Below, in pieces: positions 49,771 to 59,785 of a DNA stretch of 64,000 bases (within the stretch, counting starts at the first letter, position 1; each line of letters begins with the position of its first letter). The notes beneath the pieces are model-generated. The model ran no database searches and was not told where the DNA came from. It saw only the letters and a program-made list of their open reading frames with translations. The DNA comes from Macrolepiota albuminosa (taxonomy: Eukaryota; Basidiomycota; Agaricomycetes; Agaricales; Agaricaceae): contig JAMWFC010000089.1 of NCBI GenBank assembly GCA_027475525.1, forward strand, positions 186,001 to 250,000. The letters are read 5' to 3'. The position numbers were made by a program, and so were the translations under genes.

Positions 49771-50901
49771 AATCACTTCCTGATCTGGGAGTGGCGTCAC
49801 ATCCTTTACGGTGTTGTCATTGCATTGGCAAGCATCCAACGCCGTCCTCAATGTACCATCTTTCTTCAGAATGCACAATAGCGGAGCAGCTTGGGATGCT
49901 GGTTGGGCCTCCCACCACTGGGCTCTCAGGTACTGATTGGTCTTGTCTCGGAGCTGCTGCTGCAGCGCCATTGGACATTGTGGCAAATGATACTTATACA
50001 CCTTATTCTCATCAATAAGGTTGATTTCATGGTTGACCTCCCACCAAGGAGGTAACTCCTCCTTGGTTCCGTTCAGAATATCCCCAAATTCCTGCTGCCA
50101 CTGCAATCGTAGGTCCGGAATGTCCTTCTTCATAAAACCACTGGTTTTACCTTTGCCCTTCCGGTCCACATCCTTGCATGGACACCCAGACAGCTTTGCT
50201 TGTACAGCTGGGCGGCCATACTTCTCTCTGAGGGCAGTAATCCTTAGCTCACTGTTATCCAGCGTGTGCAGTTGCACAGGCACTTTCTTCTTGCTTCTCC
50301 GCGACGTCACAGACAGTCCGTCGAAGAATACCTCACTCGGTGGCGATATCTCGTCATCACTAGCCTGACAATATGACTCCTCCTTTGATGTCCATTGTGG
50401 TCCATTCCACGCATACATCGATGCCACTAGCTCATTCCACTCAGCAGGCATTCGTGGATCAAATGCCCATTCAAATGTGGGATGAGGTACTGGTCGATCC
50501 CAGATTGACCGATTCGTATATGTGGAGGATGCCTCGTCCTCCATCAGTCCTTGTTCATCATCCGTTACTAAGTCCTCGACCTTCACTTGCGACGACGTCA
50601 GTTGGCACTCTGTGCTTGCCGTGTGCTGAGGCCACTTGTCCTCAGGCTTACTCTGCTTTTCACACTTCATCTTGGGGCTCTCCCCCCTCTTCAGAGTACG
50701 TTCGTACTCTACAGCTTTGCTTTCCAGCATCAACACCGCTGGACTATCCGTTGGCAAGCTCACACAAGCTTGCTCCTCATCCTCTCCATCCTCCACCATA
50801 GGCGATTTCTTGCCTCCATCTAGTCAGTGCCGCCTGACTAGCACCTTCTTTTCCATGGCACGGTGTCGATGGAGACGTCCATTGCCATTATCTATGGTCA
50901 C

Positions 50902-52015
50902 TCACACTGCAGGAATGGTGGTGCCATCCACCACTATCTCATTCCTCTTGAAGTCAAGCAGAACCTTGTGCTTTCTCATATACGGCGTGCCTATAATCAT
51001 GTCATAACGATCAAAATTCACCACGTCAAGGTACTCTTTCATCCTTGATTTTGCACAGGCAATACTTGCCTGCATGCCAAACTGTACTGCAGCTCGGCTG
51101 CCCACAGTACCCAATTGAAGGAGTAGTGGCTCCTTCAACTCACCCACAGAAATATCATGCACTTGGCAAAACTGAGGTGTCACCCCAGTAGTCATACTAC
51201 CTGAATCCCACAATGTCCACACCTTGTGGCCATTCACCTCAACGTACAACGCCAGGCACTCCTTGTCCTCGCGCTTCAACACCGGTCTTACCAGCTTCTC
51301 CAGAGCCTTGCGAAGGTGTACCTTATACACCTTCACATTGGCTGCTCCAACTGGTCGGTCTAATGCGCTGGTCGGGTAGTCCGTCAGAGCTCCCATGAAT
51401 TCTGAGTCTGACTCCCAGGCGTAATAGTCATTGTCGTATACGTCATTCAACAACTCTTCTACCACAGAGGCGTTTTCATCCTCTGGTGCATCAGGGCTGA
51501 GGTTCTCCACCTCATTGTCTTCCACATCAGGTTCATTTCCTGAGTCTATCCCTTTAGCATCTGGGATAGCAGTGTGGGCTGCCCATACATATGCACGTGG
51601 CTTAACCATAGGCCGTCCACCACCCACTGGACATGCATTTGCGAAATGCCCAGGCTGGCCACATTTGAAGCACTTATTCGCCACGAAAGGGCGAACTGCT
51701 TCAAACTTCGGTGGCCCAGTTGGTGTTGGCACTTTAGCCTCACCAGCAGCATGATGTGGCCAATCACCCTCTTGGTGCGGACCCCTCTGAACGTCCTGCG
51801 CCGGTGCATCCCTACGGTCCCCTGGCCAGTTGCTCCTGCCGAGGTGCTGCTTTTATCACGAACCTCGGGTTCGTATTGCCCACCATCTCTTTTTGACGGG
51901 CCCAGAAGGTGCCTACCTTCTGAGGCTCGGTCTTGTTCATTGATCGACCCTTTGAGCTATGTAGCCCAAAGTGTCATGCTATTTTGTGGGCTTGCTCGTA
52001 GCGCAACGCATGCGC
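50902..52015 (-). pseudogene. gag: TE2 gag C-terminus and protease (left of TE3)
   Basis: Read from TE3 leftward on the minus strand: HALRYEQAHKIA, a TGA at 51976-51974, HFGLHSSKGRSMNKTE, a one-base frameshift near 51820, then a CCHC zinc knuckle (CFKCGQPGHFANAC) and an aspartic protease (TLWDSGSMTTGV ... DRYDMIIGTPYM). Joined with the gag part at 63479-64000 it forms one gag-protease gene. Decay is as in the rest of TE2. Confidence 0.8.
52012..52015. repeat. Target-site duplication GCGC, left of TE3
   Basis: GCGC abuts the LTR at 52016 and recurs at 63479-63482. With one copy, the TE2 gag frame runs on (VEEFVA then HALRYE). Confidence 0.85.
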
Positions 52016-52966
52016 TGATGACACCCAAAGTTTGGTCAGAAACAAATGTAACAAAAGTGTTACCGTACCAAGAGTGTGCGTTGGGCGCGCTTAAAGTGAT
52101 GGGGGGAGTCCCGGGCAGGTCCCAGAGAACGCGTCTGTGAAAAAGGGGTAAAAAGTCGGTAACGGGGTCGGCAAGAGTCAAGCGCTAAGGTAAAGCGCCT
52201 AAGGAAAATGCGGTAAGTGAACACGGCAAAGGTAAGCGGCAAGAGCACGATAAGCTTAGCAAGGTCTAAGCGTCGATAATGCCTGCCGTAGTTGCAAGGC
52301 GCGAGTATGTCGAGTATTGGCGAACGTCTGCAACTGCCGATGAGTTTGACATTGCCGATCGTAGCGTAAATGAGCTCTTGAGCGTAAGGGAGACTGAGGA
52401 AAGGGGGAAACTCTGGTCTATTCGTCTGATGGTGTATGTACAAGTCGGTAAGTAATATATATACTACAAGGAGTTCACCGTCGCCAGTGACCAACCATCG
52501 CCAAAGTGCGGTAAACTGGAAAATTTCATAGGGGTAGCTCCAACGGTTTCAGATCCCTACCGTCCTTTGAGGACCCTTGGCGCCACCCGGCGGCAGATCG
52601 CGGTGCTAAACCATCAATCCATCACCCTCCTACCTGTCAGAACACCTAAGCGACGTTGGGCGCCAAATCGAGACGGTAAGCAGTGTCAGACGCCAAGGTC
52701 AAACGCCAAGCTGTCCGTCAGTTTTTGATAGATCATCAGGCTTCTCACTAAGCGCTGTCATCAGTGACTGATGCCATCTGTCAGTTGTCATTCTGTCTGC
52801 CGTCGGCGCTATCATTGATTGGATCTGCTTCTTGCCGTGTCCGGCCATCGGGAATGGCTTAAAATAGGTAAAACGCGTGCGCCAAGTTCGGAACGAGTGC
52901 GGCAAGGTTTCCGGAACCGGTGCCGAGCCTGCCGTTGATGCGCCTAACCTGTATAGGGTCCTATCA
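52016..52966 (-). repeat. TE3 3' LTR (951 bp)
   Basis: TGATGA...CCTATCA on +. Same length as the copy at 62528-63478. I count about fourteen differences, most of them CpG/TpG or CpG/CpA. Confidence 0.93.
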
Positions 52967-52979
52967 TCTCCCCCCAACT
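52967..52979 (-). other. TE3 polypurine tract
   Basis: AGTTGGGGGGAGA on the minus strand, directly before the 3' LTR start TGATAGG. Confidence 0.85.
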
Positions 52980-53135
52980 GAAAAATTGACTGTCCTCAGT
53001 CACCAAATAAGGCTACCGTTACCGTTTTTGTGACAAGTGGCCCGTGCATTCTTGAGATTTGGTTTATAGTCCTGGCGCATGAGTTTGGACTTCGTTTCTC
53101 CTCCACATCTTTACCTGGCGCTCTATTAAAAAAAT

Positions 53136-55531
53136 ATGTCTTTCCGAATTCCAACTCCGCCTCCAGTTCCATCTCGCGAGGCTCAAGACGCTGCCTCTTC
53201 CTACATCGCCAAGGCCAACAACTTTATCAAGCGCATCGAGGGTGTGGGCGCGGAGGCGCCTCCAAACTTGGTTGTTGCCGTGATGAAGTTGTTAGAGCGC
53301 TGGTACGAAGTTCGCGTCCTTGGCGTCGGCTGGGACAGAGAAATCGAAGTGCGGGAGTGGTGCCGGGCGCGGTACGTGGACAATCGTGGCGCCGACTGGT
53401 TAGCGCCGTTTTCTCGTTTCGTAAGTGGTTTTTAGTCCTTGCCGTGTCGCTAGCTGATTGGTCCCTAGGCGCCTCCTCCTGTCCCTACCATTGAGGACAA
53501 GTTGGAGGATATCCTCTCTGGCGCCTTGCCGATGACGGTAAGCGCTCCCGCGCCTGAGTAAGTATCTCTGATTTTTGATTTCTAACTTAGCTGTGGTCTG
53601 ATCTGTCTCCCCATAGCAAACAAGAGGTGTTAGCGCCTCTTGCTAATTTGCAGGTGGATGCTGAGATGGCGGCTATTTGTGAGAGTGTGCTGGAAGAGGC
53701 CTCCCGTGACGCCAAGGAGAGGACCAAGGCGTTGGAGGAGCGAGAGGTCGTTGGCGAGTCCCTGGTTGCTAGCGAGAAGTCGCCAGTTGCCAGGAGGCAG
53801 ATGTCTGATGTGAAGGATTCCCGCGCCGGTAGTGCCCAGAGCCCTGCACTGCCGGCAAGCAAATCGGGCTCTCCGGTCAAGCCTGGCAAGACTTTGAAAA
53901 AGAAGGTAAGTTTGAGGTTTCTTACCGCTGGCGACTGCCGCTTATCCCACTCTCAGTCTCGTAAGGCTGCCGCCCCTCGTTACACGGTGAGTTTATTATG
54001 CCAAGGTACCTTCCCTGCTAACCAAATAGTTGGCAGGTGCCAACGCAAACTTCTTTTAGCGATGCCGAGCTGAAGGGTTTGCTGGTAGCGCGACGAGATG
54101 AGGCGGTTTTGGATGAGGGAATGGAAGCGGGAGTGGTCTTGCCGGAGATGAAGGATAAGAAGACGGCAAGTCCAGCGGCAAGGCGGGAGTTCAAAGACTC
54201 CCAAGGAGCGGTAAGTACTATAGCTTTCCTTACCGCTCTTGCTGACATTCTTGTAGTGCGACAAGTGCTGGGCCGACAACGACCCAGAGGGGTGTTGGTA
54301 CCCCACTGGTGGCCAGCCTTGCTACCGGTGCGGTACGCTGAAGAGGGCATGCACTTTGGATGGCGCCAAGAGTCGAGAACGCGGTGGCGCCCCAGACGCA
54401 GTAGTGGAGCGCACCTTCAAGCGCGCCGTCCTTGTTAAGCGGGCTCGTGAGTTTGTAGAAGGAGAGAGGAAGAAGAAGGCCGCTGGAGACGCGGCAACCA
54501 TCAGCAAGAGTTCCCTGGCGCTGCCGACGTGTCAAGGGGACGAAAACGAATCCGTCGGCAACCGTGGCGCCGGTGAGCGCCAAGGGACTATGGTCCCTTC
54601 AAAACGACAAGTCCCTTCCCCTGCCAAGAGGAAGGGCAAGGCCAAACGTGCACGGGTGGAGTCTCCTCCCTCTACCCCTGGAGACGTGGAGATGAAGGAG
54701 TTGGAGAAAGCGCTTGCCGCCAGCCGCCTGCCGCCGAGGGACACTGAAGCCGGGCCTAGCAAGTTGCTTTCCCCCATCCACCTGAGGGGGGTTTCTCTGC
54801 CTGCTGCCGATGAGGACGACGCGGTAGTGGACCCGCCGCCAAGGGAAGAGCCTCAGGAGGTGGAACCCTCGGCAATGGCAGCAAGGGGAGCGGGAAGCCC
54901 TATGGCTATGGCTGGTGACGAGGACGCGGAGGGGGAGCCAGACGAGACCTTGGCGACCCAGCGCAAAGGTGACGAGGAAGAGGCCCCTGCCAAGGAGGCG
55001 GTAGCGGAAGAAGGAGAGGGAGCGGAAGGAGTCGCCAGGGAGGAGCCAGAGTGGCACTGGCTGCCTCCCTACGGCAACATGGCCCCCTGGAAGGTGTCAG
55101 ACCCCGAGGACGTTGCCGGGCTAGAACCAAGGCGCCCCGTAATCGCCAGGATCAATCCTGCTTGGACGCCTCAACCACAACCGACAGTTACTGGCGACGC
55201 CTTCCAGTGGCTGGGGCAAGACCTCGTCTATCCGGTGGTAGCGCTAAATCCTCGCGAGATGCTGGAGCGCTATTCGAGGAGGGCGGCAACGATGGAGGCG
55301 GCAATGGGGCGAGAGCGGGAGCGAGTCCGAGGGCAGCTAATGGCGCTAAGGTTGCGCTATTCCAACCTTGGTCGCAGCCTTCGCGTTCTGCAGGATTATC
55401 AAAACGATTGCCAAGCCGCTATGGATTGGCAGACCGCCAACCATATCTTGCCGGGCGACCTGCTACCGCTTCGCAACTCCTCCTTGCCGATTTCCGACGA
55501 CTCTTTGCCGCTGGAAGATGAGAGCGACTGA
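53136..55531 (+). CDS. TE3 antisense accessory gene: 713-residue cysteine-cluster protein
   Basis: Six exons join in phase with mostly strong donors (GTAAGT, GTGAGT): 53136-53420, 53469-53557, 53617-53905, 53957-53986, 54037-54210 and 54257-55531. The N-terminal part is compact and helical (AKANNFIKRIEGVGAEAPPN, VVAVMKLLERWYEVRVLGVG). Exon 6 opens with a cysteine cluster C-x2-C-x8-C-x8-C-x2-C-x6-C (C290 to C321; CDKC, QPCYRCGTLKRAC), close to a Zn2Cys6 DNA-binding cluster but with longer spacing. Then follow Lys/Arg-rich (PAKRKGKAKRARVES), acidic and Pro-rich segments, and a C-terminal coiled-coil-like helix (LERYSRRAATMEAAMGRERE). The gene runs from the 3' LTR toward pol, which it meets tail to tail. 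No stop or frameshift in 2142 coding bases, so it was under selection until recently. Function unknown; a regulator of the element or host is one guess. Confidence 0.85.
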
Positions 55532-55958
55532 GCGGACCTTAGCGTAGAGTGGCCGCTTATGTATATAATTTTCTTTGCCGTCGTAATTTTTAAATGTTTT
55601 TGCCGCCTCCTTGCCGAGTGGACGGATAAGTCTTATAACCCGAGTTAGCGCAACAACAAAGAGCAAGGAAAGTAAGGCAAAGAGAAAGCAAGCGGTAAGT
55701 ATTCTAAAGCAGGTTTTTAGCAAGAGCAATAGTATGTGAGGGACTTAGACAAATTTTGAGGACAAGGGAAACGCTCAGTAAATCATCATGGCGAAAACCC
55801 TTGGCGAGAGTTGCGCAATGCGCTAAGCGTTGGCGACACGCTAGCGCTGCGACTTGACTACGTAAGGAATCGTCTGTTGAATATAGTATAGTAAGTATCG
55901 GCAAGCAAGATAAGTACAATAAGTAATAGAAATTGAGAGCTTATCAGTATAGTCTTTT
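55532..55958. other. Tail-to-tail spacer between the antisense gene and TE3 pol
   Basis: No ORF of note; presumed overlapping 3' ends of two opposing transcripts. Confidence 0.45.
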
Positions 55959-58900
55959 CTAATCATTTTCTTCTTCTTCAACTAGAGTCGGTAAGTCATC
56001 ATCATCCAATAATTCTGTTTCTTCAAGTTCCCTAAGCTTGGCGGTGTCGATATCTAGCGCTTCAAGCGGCAAGTCAATGTGTTCTCTAGCGAGGTATGGC
56101 AATAGGCGAAAAGCGGCAACAGGTCGATGCAGTACTGAACCATCTAATTCACAGAGCACGTAAGCGCCTCCACGGTTACGGGAGATAACTACCAAAGGTC
56201 CTAGATAGCGAGGGCGCATTTTCTTGTTGTATGAGGTTTCAATTTTGGAGTTGCGCATAAGCACTAGCGCTCCTCTCGGGAAGTTGTAATCTTTGATGGT
56301 AGCGCTATGCTCGGTCTCGAATCGTAATGCTGCTTGGCGACGTGCGCTAAAGACTACCTCGTGGAGTCGCTCTAAATCTTCCTTCCTTCGTTGGAGATCA
56401 ATGGCTTGTCTGGCGATAAGGTCGGTAGTCGCTAAGATGCTGTTGGGTGCTGGCTGAAGATAAGTTGCTTCTATAATGTCGGCAGGAAGTAACGGATGGG
56501 TGCCAGTAGCCGCGTAATAGGGAGAACAACCCATGCGCTTACGAATAGTAACTCTTTCCGACCAAAATACTGAATACGTCGCTTCACTCCAACGAGACTC
56601 ATCGCCATCGACCGCCTTGAAGAGCGCTTGCCGAACATCAAAGTGTGGTCTCTCTACCAGGCCATTGGCACGCTTGTTGTAGCCAGATACTCGAATGTGG
56701 TGAATGTTGTATTTCTTGGCGAGATATATAAGCGCTTTGATAATGGGCGCACCGTTATCCGTGACGATTTCTCTTAGCGCTCCCCAACGGCAGATGACGT
56801 CTTCAAATAGCCACTTGGCGACCGCGTCGGTATTTTCTCTTTGCAGCATGTGAAACTCAGGCCAGTGGATTAGCGAGCAACGACCTTGAATGATGTACTT
56901 GTAGCGACCAGACTTGGGCATATGCATGGTGTCGACGTAGATTTTGCTGAAGAGGGGAGCTGGCGTTGCAACGGTTGGCGGTATGAGTACTTGGCGTGTT
57001 TGTTGAATTTGGCAGAGGTGGCAAGTCCTAATGTACCAGGCGATGTCGGCACTAGCGTGTGGCCACCAGAAGCGTTCTAACAGAGAAGCTCGAGTAGCGT
57101 ACAGACCTCTATGACCTAGCTCGTCATGCATAGCGCGCAAGACTCGTAAGCGACCTTCTGGCTTGATGATCAGCTTGTGAGCGCCATCTCGATTTCGTCG
57201 CCAAAGTCTGTTGTCGGTAAAGAAGAAATGGGTAGCATATCGGATAAAAGTAGCGTATTGTTCGTCGGTAAGGTCTGGGGGTCGCTTAAGGTCTTGTATC
57301 CATTGCTCGACTACTAACAGGCGACTGTCTTCCGCCTTTGCCTTGGCGGATCGGGGAACGGCATCGTAGGTCAGGTTTTTGCTGTCTTCTCTTAGCGACT
57401 GGGGTTCCTGTACGATTTTTACGGGAGGCAAGTCTTGTCCAAGGATGCTTGCCGTGTAGAATGTGAGGGGTGCGCTAAAGGTCTCGGGGCGGTAAGGGAC
57501 AATGGGATGTAGAAGGATGCTGGTAGGCTGTTGCCGTCGTAGTAGGGGGATTGGCTGTTGTATGAGGTGCACGAAACCATGTAAACGGTCGATCCAGTCC
57601 TCGAAATCGCTATCAGCCTGTGGGTCCACTGCCGGGTCGCCAGGCTGCCGTGGTCGCCTAGAGAGTCCATCTGGTCCGTGGAAAGAGCTCTTGATGTGTA
57701 CCAACTCAAAGTGAAACATGAGGATAGCGACTACCCACCGGTTCATGCTAGCGGATGGCTGGATGTCGGGATTCTGCAGCATGCCTTTGATGTACCTAGC
57801 GTTGACTTCAACAATAAGGTTCCGTACGCCAATCAAATACATCTTTAGCGACCGGAAGGCTTTGAAGAGTCCATAGAGTTCTAGCTTAGGCTGACTGTAA
57901 CGAGACTCCCGGTCGTTTAGTGTGATAGACCCAAAGCGGTTGTAACGTTGCTGTTTCCGATTGTCGCTAAGGCACTGGCACAGGAAGTAGCCAACGGCAA
58001 TGTATGAGGTATCCACCGCCAAGATAACAGGATCGGCAGAGGTATAATCGATGGGGACTAGGGGCTTGGCGTCTTGTAGGGCTTTTACTAAGTCTCGTTG
58101 CGCGGTAACCTGGTCTGGCCCAAATTCGAAGGGCTCGTTGGCGCGTGTGAGTCGGTTAAGAGCATGTGCGCGGTGGGCAAAGTTTTTGACGAATATCCTG
58201 AGAACGCCAACGGTACCAAGAAAGGCGCGAACTTCAGATAAGTCGCGGTAAGGACCCCAGCGCTCCAAGAGTGCTAAGCGAGACTCGTCGGGAACACGTC
58301 CGTCGGGAGTGCAGATGTGACCAAGTATTTTGAACCTTGGCGCGCAAAGGAGGAGTTTGTGACCGCTAAACGTACCACCGCTATACTTCATACGTTGGAG
58401 GACTCGATTGAGCAGCAGGAAAAATTCCCATAGCACTAAGCAAATGTTGGAGTTCTCGGGATGGGTCGCCGGTAAGCCGTTTACGAGTCGCCAGTCTTTG
58501 GGGCCTTTGACGCCAACGTCATCAATGAAGCTAAGGACATGGTGCGGTATCTCGGGTTGGAGGATGAAAGTGATGTCGTCATGAAATATAGGGACTGAGT
58601 TTGTCCAGCCCATCGGCAAGGTAACTAGGCGCAAGGCGCCAAACGGAGTTTGAAAGGTAGTGAGATCCCGGGAAGAGGGGTGTATCAGGCGTTCGTCGTA
58701 GCCAACGTAGAGGTCAAGGGTGGCGCCACAAATACGCCCGGCAAAGGACTTGGCAAAGTGGTCAGGGAAAGGCGGTATGCCAGAGTGTCGTATGGTTACT
58801 CTATTCAGCGGCTCAAGACTGTGAACTATGCGTAGATTGCCGTTCTTTTTGAGAACACAGAACCAGCGGGAGCGGTAAGAACTATTGGAGGGCTCGTAGA

Positions 58901-59785
58901 CGCCAGCCTTAATCTTGGTCCTAATGATTTGGCAGACCTCGGCTTCGATCCCAGGCGGTAACGGTCGGTTGTGCTCAGTCCACGGTACGTGAGGAATGGT
59001 CGGGATTACGACAGGCGGGAAGAAATCTGTACGTAGACTGCCGCGTTCCGAGTCCTCCCAAGCAAAGGCTTTGTCTTGCTTAGCGACGAGATCGGTAAGG
59101 ACATTCAACTCATCTTTGGTCAAAAATCCTGTGTCATGCTCCTTGGCGAACTGCTGCTGGCGCTCCGCGGTAAAACGTCCCGTGGGCTGAAAGGGTGGCG
59201 GATTCGGTGATAAGGTCGGCATGTCGGCAAGAGGGTCGCCAATGATCTGGCGCTTGATTCTAAAAGTCTCGGGAGAGTGCGTAGCGACGGGTTTTGTTTT
59301 AAGCGCAACTGGCTTATATTTCTTTTTAACTTGTACCCCTTTCCTTTTGGGAGCGTTAGCTTGGTTATACACAGATGTGGAAAGGGGGATCGTAGCCTGA
59401 GGGGCGGCAAGTCCAAGAACAGCAGGAGACGATTCTCCGGGAAGGGTAGTGAGATAAGTATCGGTAGACGCAGTAATTTGAAAAGATTCAGAAGCGGTAA
59501 GGTACAAGTAGGCAAGAGAGGAGTCGGTAATATTTTGATTTTTCTGGGAAATCTCTGCGTCGGTAGCGAAGCGGTAAGGTACAAGTAGGCAAGAGAGGAG
59601 TCGGTAATATTTTGATTTTTCTGGGAAATCTCTGCGTCGGTAGCGGGTAAAGTAGTTAAAACGTCTTGGTCAAGAAAAGCAGTAGACATAACAGTTACAA
59701 GACCAGTTGAATGGTCATATTCCAGCGTTAGCGCTACATCTCCGTGATCGTCGCCAATCACCTCCTCGATGGTCTGTGAAAACAC
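55959..59785 (-). CDS. pol: TE3 pol: RT, RNase H, integrase (split by a 77-bp duplication)
   Basis: ORFs 59785-59120 and 59507-55959 become one frame when one 77-bp copy at 59491-59644 is removed (TDSSLAYLYLTAS then ESFQITAS). RT motifs: NGNLRIVHSLEPLNRVTIRH, ATLDLYVGYDERLI, LPMGWTNSVPIFHDD and an active site SFIDDVG in place of the usual YxDD. RNase H: LAVDTSYIAVGYFLCQ. Integrase: zinc finger (HDELGHRGLYATRASL, CHLCQIQ), core (YVDTMHMPKSGRY, IVTDNGAPI, NKRANGLVERPHFDVRQ). No chromodomain is obvious; the tail is acidic (LLDDDDLPTLVEEEEND). The frame is -1 to gag-protease, overlapping it near 59758-59785. Confidence 0.9.
59491..59644. repeat. Perfect 77-bp tandem duplication in TE3 pol
   Basis: Copies 59491-59567 and 59568-59644, near the N-terminus of the RT polyprotein. 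Confidence 0.95.

Larger units (their letters stand above)
46669..50799 (-). pseudogene. pol: TE2 pol (RT, RNase H, integrase, chromodomain), decayed
   Basis: Pieces in order: N-terminal and RT start (50799-49648: KKDGTLRTALDACQCNDN, KIDLTDAYEQVRI), RT core with YLDDIFIYS (49630-48917), RNase H (ICDASKTRVGAM; ITDHKALEFFKTQ) to 48343, integrase zinc finger (VGHFGTNKTLEYLRQWYWW, CEVCQRP), core (GMDFVGPFPES, IVSDRDAKF, HPQTDGQTK) to 47464, and integrase tail plus chromodomain (KFHISLLRRYNAN; EFEVRWSAGDMTWES) to 46669. Breaks are of two kinds: three 77-bp duplications whose collapse rejoins the frame exactly, and TGA stops (47466-47464, 47994-47992 and others) consistent with CGA. DACQCND where related elements have DARQRND is also a C-to-T change. 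Confidence 0.85.

Noticed and set aside
52060..52494. 144-codon minus ORF within the TE3 LTR (repeated at 62572-63006)
   Set aside because: It lies wholly in the LTR, has no domain, and appears in both copies only because the LTR is repeated.
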